Source of the DNA: Musa acuminata AAA Group
Lineage: Eukaryota > Streptophyta > Magnoliopsida > Zingiberales > Musaceae
Length of the DNA stretch: 64,000 nucleotides
Reading direction: 5' to 3'
NCBI RefSeq assembly: GCF_036884655.1
Contig: NC_088331.1
Span: 12,097,001-12,161,000 of the forward strand
Made by a program: the position numbers and the translations under genes. Each line of letters opens with the position of its first letter. Within the stretch, counting starts at the first letter, position 1. The notes under the pieces were generated by a model. The model was not told where the DNA came from, searched no databases, and saw only the letters and a program-made list of their open reading frames with translations. Shown one piece after another: positions 46,861-57,048 of this stretch.

Positions 46861-49615
46861 CTAAAGCCAATCACATAGGTGTCTGATCCCCATCAGACCC
46901 CTGTGACGCTCAAAGACAAAATGAGACAACGGCTTTGTCAGTGGATCTGCAATGTTATCTTCGGATGAAACTCTTTCCACTGCTACATCTCCTCGGGTTA
47001 CGATCTCTCTGATAAGCTGGAACCTCCTCAGAACACTTCTGATGAGACTCAGGTTCCCTTATTTGAGTAATCGCCCCATAGTTGTCGCAATATAAGGAAG
47101 TCGACTTCTCGGTATTCGGAACGACTCCCAAATCTGTGATGAACATCTTCACCCAGACTCCCTCTTTTGCTGCATCTGATGCAGCAATGTACTCCGCCTC
47201 TATGGTCGAGTCAGCAGTGGTATCTTGCTTGGAACTCTTCCAGCACACTGCTCCTCCATTCAAGGTGTACACATACCCTGAATTCGACTTGCTATCATCG
47301 ACATCAGACTGAAAAATTGAGTCAGTGTAGCCTTCAACCTTAAGGCTATTACCTCCATATACTAGTAAAAGATCCTTAGTCCTTCTCAAGTACTTAAGGA
47401 TACACTTTACTGCTTTCCAGTGCTCCAAGCCTGGATCCGCCTGATACCTGCTCGTGACACTCAGAGCATGCGCTATATCAGGCCTAGTACATAGCATGGC
47501 ATACATGATAGACCCTATTGCTGAGGCATAAGGTATCATATCCATGTTCGCCCTTTCTTCTGGAGTCTTTGGGGACATACTCGTAGAAAGCGATATCCCA
47601 TGTCTCATCGGTATAAGACCTCTCTTGGAATTTTCCATGCCAAACCTTTTGACAATGGTTTCTATGTACCTAGACTGGGACAAGCCAAGCATCCTCTTGG
47701 ATCTATCTCTATAGATTCTAATCCCCAAAATATAGGATGCTTCCCCTAAGTCTTTCATGGAGAAGTGTCTAGATAACCAAGCCTTTACTATGGATAGCAT
47801 TCCTACATCATTCCCAATGATGAGGATGTCATCCACATATAACACCAAAAAGTTGATAGCGCTCTCACTTACCTTTCTGTATACACAAGGCTTATCTTCG
47901 TTCTTAACGAAGTCATAAGATCTGATTGCCTCATCAAATCTTATGTTCCAACTTCGGGATGCTTGCTTTAGTCCATAAATGGATCTAAGCAACCTACACA
48001 CCTTATCTGGGCAGTTCTTGGACACGAATCCCTCAGGTTGCATCATATACACCTCCTCCTCGAGGTTCCCGTTGAGGAATGCGGTTTTCACATCCATCTG
48101 CCAGATCTCATAATCATAGTGTGCTGTAATAGCCAATAGAATTCTGATGGATTTTAGCATTGCTACGGGTGAGAAAGTTTCGTCGTAGTCAACACCTTGC
48201 CTTTGACGATACCCCTTAGCCACTAGCCTTGCTTTATAGGTCTCTACCTTTCCATCTACTCCGATCTTTTTCTTAAAGATCCAGTTGCAACCGATGGGTA
48301 CAATACCTTCGGGCGCATCAACTAGGTTCCAAACCTTATTGGAGTACATAGAATCCATCTCAGAATTCATGGCTTCTTTCCACTTCCCGGAGTCTATACT
48401 CATAATAGCCTCCTCGTAGGTCTGAGGATCAATATCCTCTACATCCTCTACTCTAATATGTCCCACATATCTCTTAGGAGGATGGGATACTCTATCAGAC
48501 CTGTGTAAAGTTGATACTTGTGTATTAGGTACCTGAACAGACTCGGGCTGTAGAGTGGTGCTTGAGCTTGGTTCTCCAACCTTGCTCAATTCTATCATTC
48601 TCCCACTGTCTCCGTCAAGAATGTGTTCCTTCTCAAGGAACACTGCTCTCTTAGCTACAAAGACCTTTTGGTCCTCGAGATGATAGAAATAATACCCACA
48701 AGTTTCCTTGGGGTATCCCACAAATTTGCATCGCTCTGTCCTTGATTCTAACTTATCGGGGTTGTGTCTTCTAACATGGGCAGGGCAGCCCCAAATCTTA
48801 ACAACCTTAAGATCAGGCTTCTTCCCTTTCCATATCTCATATGGTGTAGACACTACCGACTTAGTTGGAACTCTGTTCAGAAGGTAAGCTACGGTTTCTA
48901 GGGCATATCCCCAGAATGAGATGGGTAGGTCAGCGAAACTCATCATGGACCGTACCATATCTAATAATGTATGATTTCTCCTTTCAGAGACACCATTGAG
49001 TTGAGGTGTATAAGGAGGTGTCCATTGGGATAATATCCCATGGTCCTTGAGGAACTGAGTAAACTCTGTACTTAAGTATTCACCTCCTCGATCTGATCGA
49101 AGAGTTTTTATACTCTTTCCAGTCTGGTTCTCCACCTCATTCTTATACTCTCTAAATTTCTCAAAGGCCTCGGACTTGTACTTCATTAAGTACACATATT
49201 CATACCTTGAGAAATCATCAGTAAATGTAATGAAGTAGGAGTAACCTCCAATGGCATGAGTTGACATGGGTCCACATACATCACTATGTATGAGTTCCAA
49301 CAACTCATTGGCTCTCTCTCTAGTTCTACTAAATGGAGATTTGGTCAGTTTTCCACGAATGCAAGGCTCACAAGTTGCATATGACACATAGTCGAATGGA
49401 TCTAGATATCCATCATTTAGCAACTTTTGAATCCTTCTTTCATGGATGTGACCTAGCCTACAATGCCACAGGTATGCACTGTTCAACTCATCTCGTTTCC
49501 TTTTGGACACATTTACATTCATGATATGTGGAGTGGTGTCTAACATAAATAAACCATTATGCAATGTTCCTTTCGTGATGATCTTATCATCTAATAATAT
49601 CGAACAACCATTGTT
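46861..49615 (-). pseudogene. Pol region of element C: integrase, reverse transcriptase, RNase H
   Basis: Continues the gag-protease frame after one in-frame TAG at 49616-49618. In order: pre-integrase motif LWHCRLGHIHERRI; integrase core with HSDVCGP, LRSDRGGEY and NGVSERRN (the D, D and E residues); reverse transcriptase with [30 protein letters not shown] and YVDD; RNase H with YTDS, IEAEY and YCDN. The long frame ends at 46955, but the expected C-terminal text (VLRRFQLIREIVTRGDV to the stop at 46861) continues in another frame, so a small deletion just after SHQK near 47040 shifted it. The same lesion is in element D. Apart from this and the TAG, the region is intact for 870 codons. These enzymes copy the element RNA and insert the DNA. 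Confidence 0.88.
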
Positions 49616-50746
49616 CTAAAAAACAAATTTATATCCACTAACTGTTAAACATGAAATGGAGATAATATTTTTGATAATAGAAGGAACAAAATAACATGCA
49701 TCTAATGCAATAAAAGCTCCACTAGGCAGATATAGGGCGACCTCGCCAACAGCTAATACAACAACTTTTGCTCCATTACCCATCTTGAGGTCCATCTCGC
49801 CTCTCTCTAGTCTCCTAGGCATTGCCAGAACCTGCAACGAATTGCATATATGATAAGCACTACCGGTATCCAATACCCATGTGTTATCATAAGAGTCTGA
49901 CAAATGGAGACTGATCATGAATGTACCTGAAGCTTCATCAAGCTTTTGTTTCGCCCTTTCTACAAGGTACTCTTTGCAGTTTTTCTTCCAATGCCCATCT
50001 TTACCACAGTGGAAGCACTGGCCTTTGTCCTTTGCTGGGTCTTTCTTAGCAACCTTTGCTTTACCTTGTTTGCCCTTGCCCTTTCCCTTCTTAAGGGACC
50101 TTTCTGCTTTCCTTTTCTTTCTGGTCTCACTAGTGTAGAGAACTGGCTTCTCTTTCTTAATAGTACTCTCTGCCTCCCTCAACATATTGAGGAGCTCTGG
50201 GAGAGTCACCTCAAGCTTGTTCATATTAAAATTCATTATGAACTGTGAAAAAGAATCTGGTAGGGACTGAAGCACAATGTCCACACACAAGTTATCCTCT
50301 AGGACCATTCCTAGACCTGTGAGTTTCTCTATCCACTCAATCATCTTTAGGACATGGTTCTGAACCGGTGTCCCCTCAGTCATCCTAGCGCGGAAAAGGC
50401 TCTTGGATATCTCATATCGTTGAGTCCTTCCCTGTTCCTCAAACAATTTGCAGACATGTAGGAGAATGGATCTGGCATCCATCTTTTCATGTTGTCTCTG
50501 TAACTCTGGAGTCATAGAGCCCAACATATAGCACTGAGCAAGAGTGGAGTCATCAATGTACTTCACGTAGCGAGCGATCTCATCCTTGCTTGCCCCTTCT
50601 TCGGGCGTAGGCATCACTGTATCAAGGACGTATACGATTTTCTCCGCTGTGAGAACAATTCTCAAGTTACGGAGCCAATCCATATAATTTGGACCAGTGA
50701 GGCAGTTGACATCAAGTATGCCACGTAAGGGATTTAAAAGCGACAT
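49616..50746 (-). CDS. Gag and protease of element C
   Basis: A 376-residue frame from the ATG at 50746. The gag part opens [13 protein letters not shown] and [15 protein letters not shown] (UBN2-type). A Lys-rich stretch leads to the zinc knuckle [14 protein letters not shown] at about residues 243-257, then the aspartic protease active site in [12 protein letters not shown] at about 290. The TAG at 49616 is followed in the same frame by NNGCSILLDDKI and then integrase, so gag-pol was one polyprotein and this stop is probably a mutation of CAG. A product ending here would still contain gag and protease. Confidence 0.88.
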   Translation of the reverse strand: MSLLNPLRGILDVNCLTGPNYMDWLRNLRIVLTAEKIVYVLDTVMPTPEEGASKDEIARYVKYIDDSTLAQCYMLGSMTPELQRQHEKMDARSILLHVCKLFEEQGRTQRYEISKSLFRARMTEGTPVQNHVLKMIEWIEKLTGLGMVLEDNLCVDIVLQSLPDSFSQFIMNFNMNKLEVTLPELLNMLREAESTIKKEKPVLYTSETRKKRKAERSLKKGKGKGKQGKAKVAKKDPAKDKGQCFHCGKDGHWKKNCKEYLVERAKQKLDEASGTFMISLHLSDSYDNTWVLDTGSAYHICNSLQVLAMPRRLERGEMDLKMGNGAKVVVLAVGEVALYLPSGAFIALDACYFVPSIIKNIISISCLTVSGYKFVF

Positions 50747-50829
50747 TTTCTGAAAATAAAGATGTAGCAGAAATGAATAACATGCAGTTTTTGCAAGAAA
50801 TAAACTATCAAGATATGGACTTCTATCTT

Positions 50830-51300
50830 AATATGCTCCCACTATTTTACTAACGAGTCACGCGACATCCTCAGCACGTGAAACGGAAGTCTCCGGCAGA
50901 CTTCTAGTGGGGATCAGGATCCAATCAGCGTCTTAGTGTAACCTCGAGGGACTCGACCAATCACACTAAGCCTAAAAGGTAGGCAACTCTTGCCGATCAC
51001 AACTCCTTGTGATTCCCGTCCTGTTCGGCCTCCGAATCACCATGGCCTCGAGGGACTCGACCAACCATAATGCTCGGTTAAGTCAACACCTTCGTTACAA
51101 GATGAGTCTGATTTGATGATATACCCTCGATGGACTCAACCAAGCATACCATGCCCTCAGGTCACCGGTGACATCTCTATGTCATAAGCAAGATAACGAA
51201 TCGCGATATAGGTGAGTCTCGAGGGACTCGACCAACTCAACCTACACCGGGAATCGGTTCCTACTCATAACGATGGAAGGCCACGTGGGTCAATCTAATT
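50830..51300 (-). repeat. Leader of element C with four spaced hairpin-like repeats
   Basis: CTCGAGGGACTCGACC (plus reading) occurs at 50943-50958, 51047-51062 and 51218-51233, with a mutated copy at 51125-51140. Each contains CTCGA and TCGAG halves able to pair. The same motif in reverse appears in element D at 55743-56033. Confidence 0.75.
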
Positions 51301-52000
51301 GCCTCACGTTTACCGACTTAATATTATCGAGAGATGTTTCTATAATTTGGTCTCCTAATATGACATGTCACACATATACATATTTAATATATATCTACAT
51401 CGCATGCAAATATATATACATATCTAGTATGTGTATAAGCAATCACATCAGATGATCATGGACCACAACCTAATATGATTAGGCCCGAGCCAGTAGGCCT
51501 AATCACTCACATCAAGATCTATGTGTGCAACAATGCATCTCCATGCCCTGTGATCGTTCATCTCGTCCTCGTCGGTTCCGTCGATATCTTGATGCATCTC
51601 CATGCATCACGATCGTCCGTCTCGTGGGTCCCGCTATCGCATCCACGCTCCCGCTGCGCCTCCTCATGTGATTACAACTTAATCATAAGCACGCAGGCCC
51701 GACAATAAACGAGAAATATAATGGAGGTTCGCAGACCTCAATAATAATAATCACAAGTACACACATCACACGGTCCATGATCATCCGTCCACATACATCA
51801 TACATCACATGTATAAATAATCATCATCATGTAGGACTACTAGATAATAATAAAAATAATAATCAACTAAACCTTTTAATTAATTAATATTTTCTGAAAT
51901 CAGGGACATGTAGGGAATTTCTCAATTCCTAAGGGTATTTTCGTAATTTGGACAAAAGACAAACTAGAATTTCTCAAATTCCGAGGGGTAAAACTATCTT
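51301..52000 (-). other. Middle leader of element C
   Basis: Untranslated region between the primer site and gag, with no long frame. Short GATGCATCTCCATGCA-type phrases recur around 51535-51610, and ATATATA runs lie at 51360-51440. It pairs as an inverted repeat with 55040-55700 in element D. Confidence 0.55.
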
Positions 52001-52024
52001 TTTCCCAGAAAACCCTAATGCCCT

Positions 52025-52400
52025 AATATCCTTTGCTGCTGCCGCCGCCGCCGCCACCCTGCATGCGGCGGCCTATGCGGCGGGGCGAGGGCACTGCCCT
52101 CGCTTGCAGGCGGCACGCCCGCTGGCGGCGCTGCTACTGCAGGTGGGCTCCCCCGCGGGCACCGCTGCCTCCGCAGGCGGTGCTGTCCCGCCGGGCGGCC
52201 GCCCCTGTGCGGGGGGGGGGGGGGGGTTTCGCCAGCGGGAGCAGCGGCGGCAAGCGCCGCTTCCTTGCAACGGCAGACGCCACAGCCCTACGGCGCCTCT
52301 GCCCGTGGGCTGCCAGCCCCGCCGGCAGCAAGGCTGTTGCAGACGCAGCCCCTGTGCTGCCCGCCTTCGGCTGCGCTACACGCACGTAGATCGAGGGCAG
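52025..52400 (-). repeat. GC-rich low-complexity block in the leader of element C
   Basis: Rich in GCCGCC, GGCGGC and CTGC phrases, with a run of 16 G at 52211-52226, in an otherwise AT-rich surrounding. Open frames on both strands here come from the composition. The equivalent block in element D is 54510-54950. Confidence 0.7.
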
Positions 52401-52503
52401 CAACTGTTGCTGCCCTTGTTTTTGCGTCAATGATTTTGACGTCAAAATTCTTCCTAAACACAACACACGTAGTTCAAAACCAATCATTCGCACGAACAAC
52501 CTG

Positions 52504-52515
52504 GCTCTGATACCA
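52504..52515 (-). other. Primer-binding site of element C
   Basis: TGGTATCAGAGC on the minus strand next to the upper LTR, so element C runs leftward. Confidence 0.88.
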
Positions 52516-52841
52516 TTGTTGGGAAATCTTGTGGGCGACATCATATGCGCAGCGGAAGAACAAGAAAACAAAATCCCCGATTCCCAAAGAGATGTTCGTC
52601 GTCGTGCGAAGATTGGTACGCAAAATCCGCGAAACTTAAAAACTACGTATAGAATAGGTTGTGTTACCTAGGGAGATCGCATATCCCTGTTTCCTTGCAG
52701 ATCCTTAGGAGAGGGTGAAAGAGGGTGAAGGAGGGTTGCGACGACACTCCTCAAAACTCCAGGCTTGCTCTGACACTCCTCAAAACTGGAGAATAGGAAA
52801 GGCAAGCAAAGACACTAGCCTATGAGGCTCTGAATCCCTCC

Positions 52842-52849
52842 TATTTATA
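52842..52849 (-). promoter_or_regulatory. LTR TATA box, element C upper LTR
   Basis: TATAAATA on the minus strand. Element D separates this box from most of the U3 sequence upstream of it. Confidence 0.55.
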
Positions 52850-52901
52850 GAGATCCCTTGTCAAACCCTAATGGGTCCTCTCCTAGTGGGTATTGGATCT
52901 A

Positions 52902-52906
52902 CATCT
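52902..52906. repeat. Target-site duplication CATCT (left)
   Basis: CATCT precedes TGCTAGTC and recurs at 60921-60925. Confidence 0.92.
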
Positions 52907-54403
52907 TGCTAGTCATAAGTGCCCAGCAAGCCAATCACGTGAGTGATGGCACGTGTGACTTGATATAGAATCTTTTTGCTTATTATATTTTGGCGTATAT
53001 CACTTTATAACTATTGCATAAATGCATATATATTGTGATGTCCTTGGATTTGTGCAATGGGAATCGGATCGTGATGAGATCACGATAATGAGACCGATTC
53101 ACCTTTAAAACACATATCCTAAATAATCCCGGTCATAGGTTACTCGAGAGGGACATCGTGATAACCGGATAGACTGGTGTGCTGTATACTCGTCCATATG
53201 ATGGATGCAGCTGGTCTCATAGCTACTCGTGTAGGGACACTAGGGATACAGTACAGGTGCTCATTGGAGAATGAGTTCACTGATTGATCCGCTTACGGAA
53301 TGCTGGATGGTTGATGATGCCTTATTGTCAGACAACGATTCCGTAGTCCTAGTGGTGTATCTGGTTCTTAGACTTGAGACACCAAGGATGTCCTGTATGA
53401 GTGCTCCACTCTTTGATACCAGACTTATAGGTTTGGCTGTTCCCAGATCTAGTACAGCTGGTCATTGGGAGTGGTAGTCGACCTTACGAGGGCTATTGAG
53501 TGTCGATAGAGGATCATCCACTCTCGGTATCATGAGAGGAATATCCCATGTGTTCTTGCTCAGACAAATCCCTGGCTAGGGTCATTCGGGTTGAGAGAGA
53601 AAGAGTTCTCCGGGAGAATCCGATTAGAGCGAGACTCGAGTAGAAACCGTATGGGTCTGACAGCACCATGCTCGATATACGATCTCTGGGATATTAGATG
53701 GATGAGGGACTATAGGCACATGGTAACTGAGGACAGACAGGTCCAATGGATTGGATTCCCCTGTATCGTCTGGGGACTACGGCGTAGTGGCCTAGTACTT
53801 CCGTAGTCGATGAGTCGAGTGAATTATTACAGAGATAATAATTCACTGAGTTAGAAGGAGTTCTGACAGGTATGACTCACGGCCAGCTCGATATTGGGCC
53901 TAGAGGGTCACACACATATGGTAGGCATTGCGATGAGTAGAGGTTCGGATATGAGATATCCGACGGAGCCCTTGTCTTATTGGATGCAGATCCAATACCC
54001 ACTAGGGAAAGGACCCATTAGGGTTTTGACACGGGATCTCTATAAATAGGAGGGATTCACAGCCTCATAGGCTAGAGTCTTTGCTTGCCCTTCCTATTCT
54101 CCTCTCCCTCTCCACCTCAGAGTAGGCCTGGAGTTTTGAGGAGCGTCGTCGCAACCCTGCTGTGTGGATCACCGCTAGAGAGGAGGACGCTTGACGTCCT
54201 TCACCCTCTCCTAAGGATCTGCAAGGAAACAGGGATATACGATCTCCCTAGGTAACACAATCTCTATACGCAGTTTTGTGTTTTTGCGGATTTTGCGCAC
54301 CAATCTTCGCACGACGATGAACATCTTTTTGGGAATCGGGGATTTTTGTTTTCTTGTTCTTCCGCTGCGCATATGATGTCGCCCCCCCTATGATTTCCCA
54401 ACA
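52907..54403 (+). repeat. Left (5') LTR of element D
   Basis: TATAAATA at 54041-54048 marks the promoter, leaving about 350 bp of R-U5. Ends TTTCCCAACA, followed by the primer site. Confidence 0.9.
54041..54048 (+). promoter_or_regulatory. LTR TATA box, element D 5' LTR
   Basis: CTCTATAAATAGGAGG context. The same box is at 60558-60565 in the right LTR. Confidence 0.65.
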
Positions 54404-54404
54404 G

Positions 54405-54416
54405 TGGTATCAGAGC
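54405..54416 (+). other. Primer-binding site of element D
   Basis: TGGTATCAGAGC one base after the left LTR, complementary to the 3' end of initiator tRNA-Met. Confidence 0.9.
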
Positions 54417-54509
54417 CAGGTTGTTCGTGCGAATGATTGGTTTTGAACTACGTGTGTTGTGTTTAGGAAGAATATTGATGTCAAAATCGTTGACGCAAAA
54501 GCAAGGAAG

Positions 54510-54950
54510 GGCAGCAACAGTTGCTGCCCTCGATCTGCATACCTGCAGCCACCTGCAGCGGCAGCCGCAGCTGCAGCCGCAGCCAGGCAGCACAGCGCCG
54601 GCGCATGCGCAAGCGCTGTGCCTGCAGCAGCCGGCCGGCGGTCTGCTTGCAGCAGGCTTGCTGCTGGCGGGGCTGGCAACCCACGGGCAGAGGCGCCGCA
54701 GGGAAGCGGCGCCTGCCGCCGAAAGGAAGCGACGCCTGCCGCCGCTGCTCCCGCGGGCGAAACCCCCCACAGGGGCGGCCGCCCGGCGGTACAGCACCGT
54801 CTGCGGAGGCAGCGGCGCCCAAAGGGGGCGCCCACCCGCAGCGGCATCGCCGCCAGCGGGCGTGCCGCCTGCAGGCGAGGGCAGTGCCCTCGCCCCGCCG
54901 CACAGGCCGCCGCCGGCAGGGTGGCGGCGGCGGCAGCAGCAAAAAGGGCA
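54510..54950 (+). repeat. GC-rich low-complexity block in the leader of element D
   Basis: Dominated by CTGCAG, GCCGCAG, GGCGGC and GCCCTCGCC phrases. Long frames exist in several frames on both strands because stop codons are rare in such DNA. I regard them as fortuitous. Confidence 0.7.
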
Positions 54951-55742
54951 AAGGGTATTAGGGTTTTCTGGGCAAAAGACAGTTTTGCCCCTCGGAATTT
55001 GAGAAATTCCAGTTTCTGTCTTTTGTCCAAATTACGAAAATACCCTTAGGAATTAAGAAATTCCCTATATATCCCTGATTTCAGAAAATATTAATTAATT
55101 AAAAGGTTTAGTTGATTATTATTTTTATTATTATCTAGTAGTCCTACATGATGATGATTATTTATACATGTGATGTATGATGTGTGGACGGATGATCATG
55201 GACCGTGTGATGTGTGTACTTGTGATTATTATTATTGAGGTCTGCGAACCTCCATTATATTTCTCGTTTATTGTCGGGCCTGCGTGCCTATGATTAAGTT
55301 GTAATCACATGAGGAGGCGCAGCGGGAGCGTGGATGCCATAGCGGGACCCACGAGACGGACGATCGTGATGCATGGAGATGCATCAAGATGTCGACGGAA
55401 CCGACGAGGACGAGATGGACGATCACAAGGCATGGAGATGCACCGTTGCACACATAGATCTTGATGTGAGTGATTAGGCCTACTGGCTCGGGCCTAATCA
55501 TATTAGGTTGTGGTCCATGATCATCTGGTGTGATTGCTTATACACATACTAGATATGTATATATATTTGCATGCGATGTAGATATATATTAAATATGCAT
55601 ATGTGTGACATGTCATATTAGGAGACCAAATCATAGAAACATCTCTCGATAATATTAAGTCGGTAAACGTGAGGCAATTAGATTGACCCACGTGGCCTTC
55701 CATCGTTATGAGTAGGAACCGAATCCCGGTGTAGGTTGAGTT
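54951..55742 (+). other. Middle leader of element D
   Basis: Untranslated, AT-rich. Counterpart of 51240-52020 in element C in the opposite direction. Confidence 0.55.
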
Positions 55743-56033
55743 GGTCGAGTCCCTCGAGACTCACCTATATCACGATTCGCTATCTTGCTTACGACATAGA
55801 GATGTCACCGGTGACCTGAGGGCATGATATGCTTGGTCGAGTCCCTCGAGGGTATATCATCAAATCAGACTCATCTTGTAACGAATGTGTTGACTTAACC
55901 GAGCATCATGGTTGGTCGAGTCCCTCGAGGCCATGGTGATTCGGAGGCCGAACAGGACGGGAATCACAAGGAGTTGTGATCGGCAAGAGTTGTCTACCTT
56001 TTAGGCTTAGTGTGATTGGTCGAGTCCCTCGAG
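55743..56033 (+). repeat. Four spaced hairpin-like repeats upstream of gag, element D
   Basis: GGTCGAGTCCCTCGAG occurs at 55743-55758, 55835-55850, 55914-55929 and 56018-56033, all four exact. Spacing is 92, 79 and 104 bases with unrelated sequence between. The last copy ends about 200 bases before the gag ATG. Confidence 0.85.
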
Positions 56034-56229
56034 GTTACACTAAGACGCTGATTGGATCCTGATCCCCACTAGAAGTCTGCCGGAGACTTCCGTTTCACGT
56101 GCTGAGGGTGTCGCGTGACTCGTTAGTAAAATAGTGGGAGCATATTAAGATAGAAGTCCATATCTTGATAGTTTATTTCTTGCAAAATCTGCATGTTATT
56201 CATTTTTGCTACATCTTTATTTTCAGAAA

Positions 56230-57048
56230 ATGTCGCTTTCAAATCCCTTACGTGGCATACTTGATGTCAACCGCCTCACTGGTCCAAATTATACGGATTG
56301 GCTCCGTAACTTGAGAATTGTTCTCACAGCGGAGAAAATCGTGTACGTCCTTGATACAGTGATGCCTACGCCCGAAGAAGGGGCAAGCGAGGATGAGATC
56401 GCTCGCTACGTGAAGTACATTGATGACTCCACTCTTGCTCAGTGCTATATGTTGGGCTCTATGACTCCAGAGTTACAGAGACAACATGAAAAGATGGATG
56501 CCAGATCCATTCTCCTACATGTCCGTAAATTGTTTGAGGAACAGGGAAGGACTCAACGATATGAGATATCCAAGAGCCTTTTCCGCGCTAGGATGACTGA
56601 GGGGACACCGGTTCAGAACCATGTCCTAAAGATGATTGAGTGGATAGAGAAACTCACAGGTCTAGGAATGGTCCTAGAGGATAACTTGTGTGTGGACATT
56701 GTGCTTCAGTCCCTACCATATTCCTTTTCACAGTTCATAATGAATTTTAATATGAACAAGCTTGAGGTGACTCTCCCAGAGCTCCTCAATATGTTGAGGG
56801 AGGCAGAGAGTACTATTAAGAAAGAGAAGCCAGTTCTCTACACTGGTGAGACCAGAAAGAAAAGGAAAGCAGAAAGGTCCCTTAAGAAGGGAAAGGGCAA
56901 GGGCAAACAAGGTAAAGCAAAGGTTGCTAAGAAAGACCCAACAAAGGACAAAGGCCAGTGCTTCCACTGTGGTAAAGATGGGCACTGGAAGAGAAACTGC
57001 AAAGAGAGAGCCTTGCATTCGTGGAAAACTGACCAACTCTCCATTTAG
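56230..57048 (+). pseudogene. Gag of element D, fused out of frame to integrase sequence
   Basis: ATG at 56230 opens [13 protein letters not shown], almost the same as the gag of C. The frame is intact through the zinc knuckle [14 protein letters not shown] (about 56960-57001). Right after it, roughly 600 bp that in C encode the protease and pre-integrase region are missing. The join continues in a wrong frame ([13 protein letters not shown]) to a stop at 57046-57048. The gag part up to the knuckle may still be functional. Confidence 0.85.

Larger units (their letters stand above)
52517..52906 (-). repeat. Upper (5') LTR of element C, first part
   Basis: Starts TGTTGGGAAATC, has the minus-strand TATA box at 52842-52849 and is cut by element D at CATCT (52902-52906). 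Bases 52700-52800 differ from the lower LTR by small rearrangements around CACTCCTCAAAACT. The LTR resumes at 60926. Confidence 0.85.

Noticed and set aside
52033..52571. Ala/Pro/Arg-rich frames in several frames
   Set aside because: The DNA is GC-rich low complexity, where stop codons are rare; no frame is preserved between elements C and D.
53271..53806. Short frames repeated at 53271, 53591, 59788 and 60108
   Set aside because: They lie in the LTRs of element D and have no similarity to known proteins; their recurrence is that of the LTR.
54405..54416. tRNA-like TGGTATCAGAGC
   Set aside because: It is the primer-binding site of a retroelement, complementary to a tRNA end, and not a tRNA gene; there is no cloverleaf around it.
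54264..55049. Frames of 146-206 codons on both strands
   Set aside because: Same GC-rich leader block in element D; frames conflict with each other and with the element layout.
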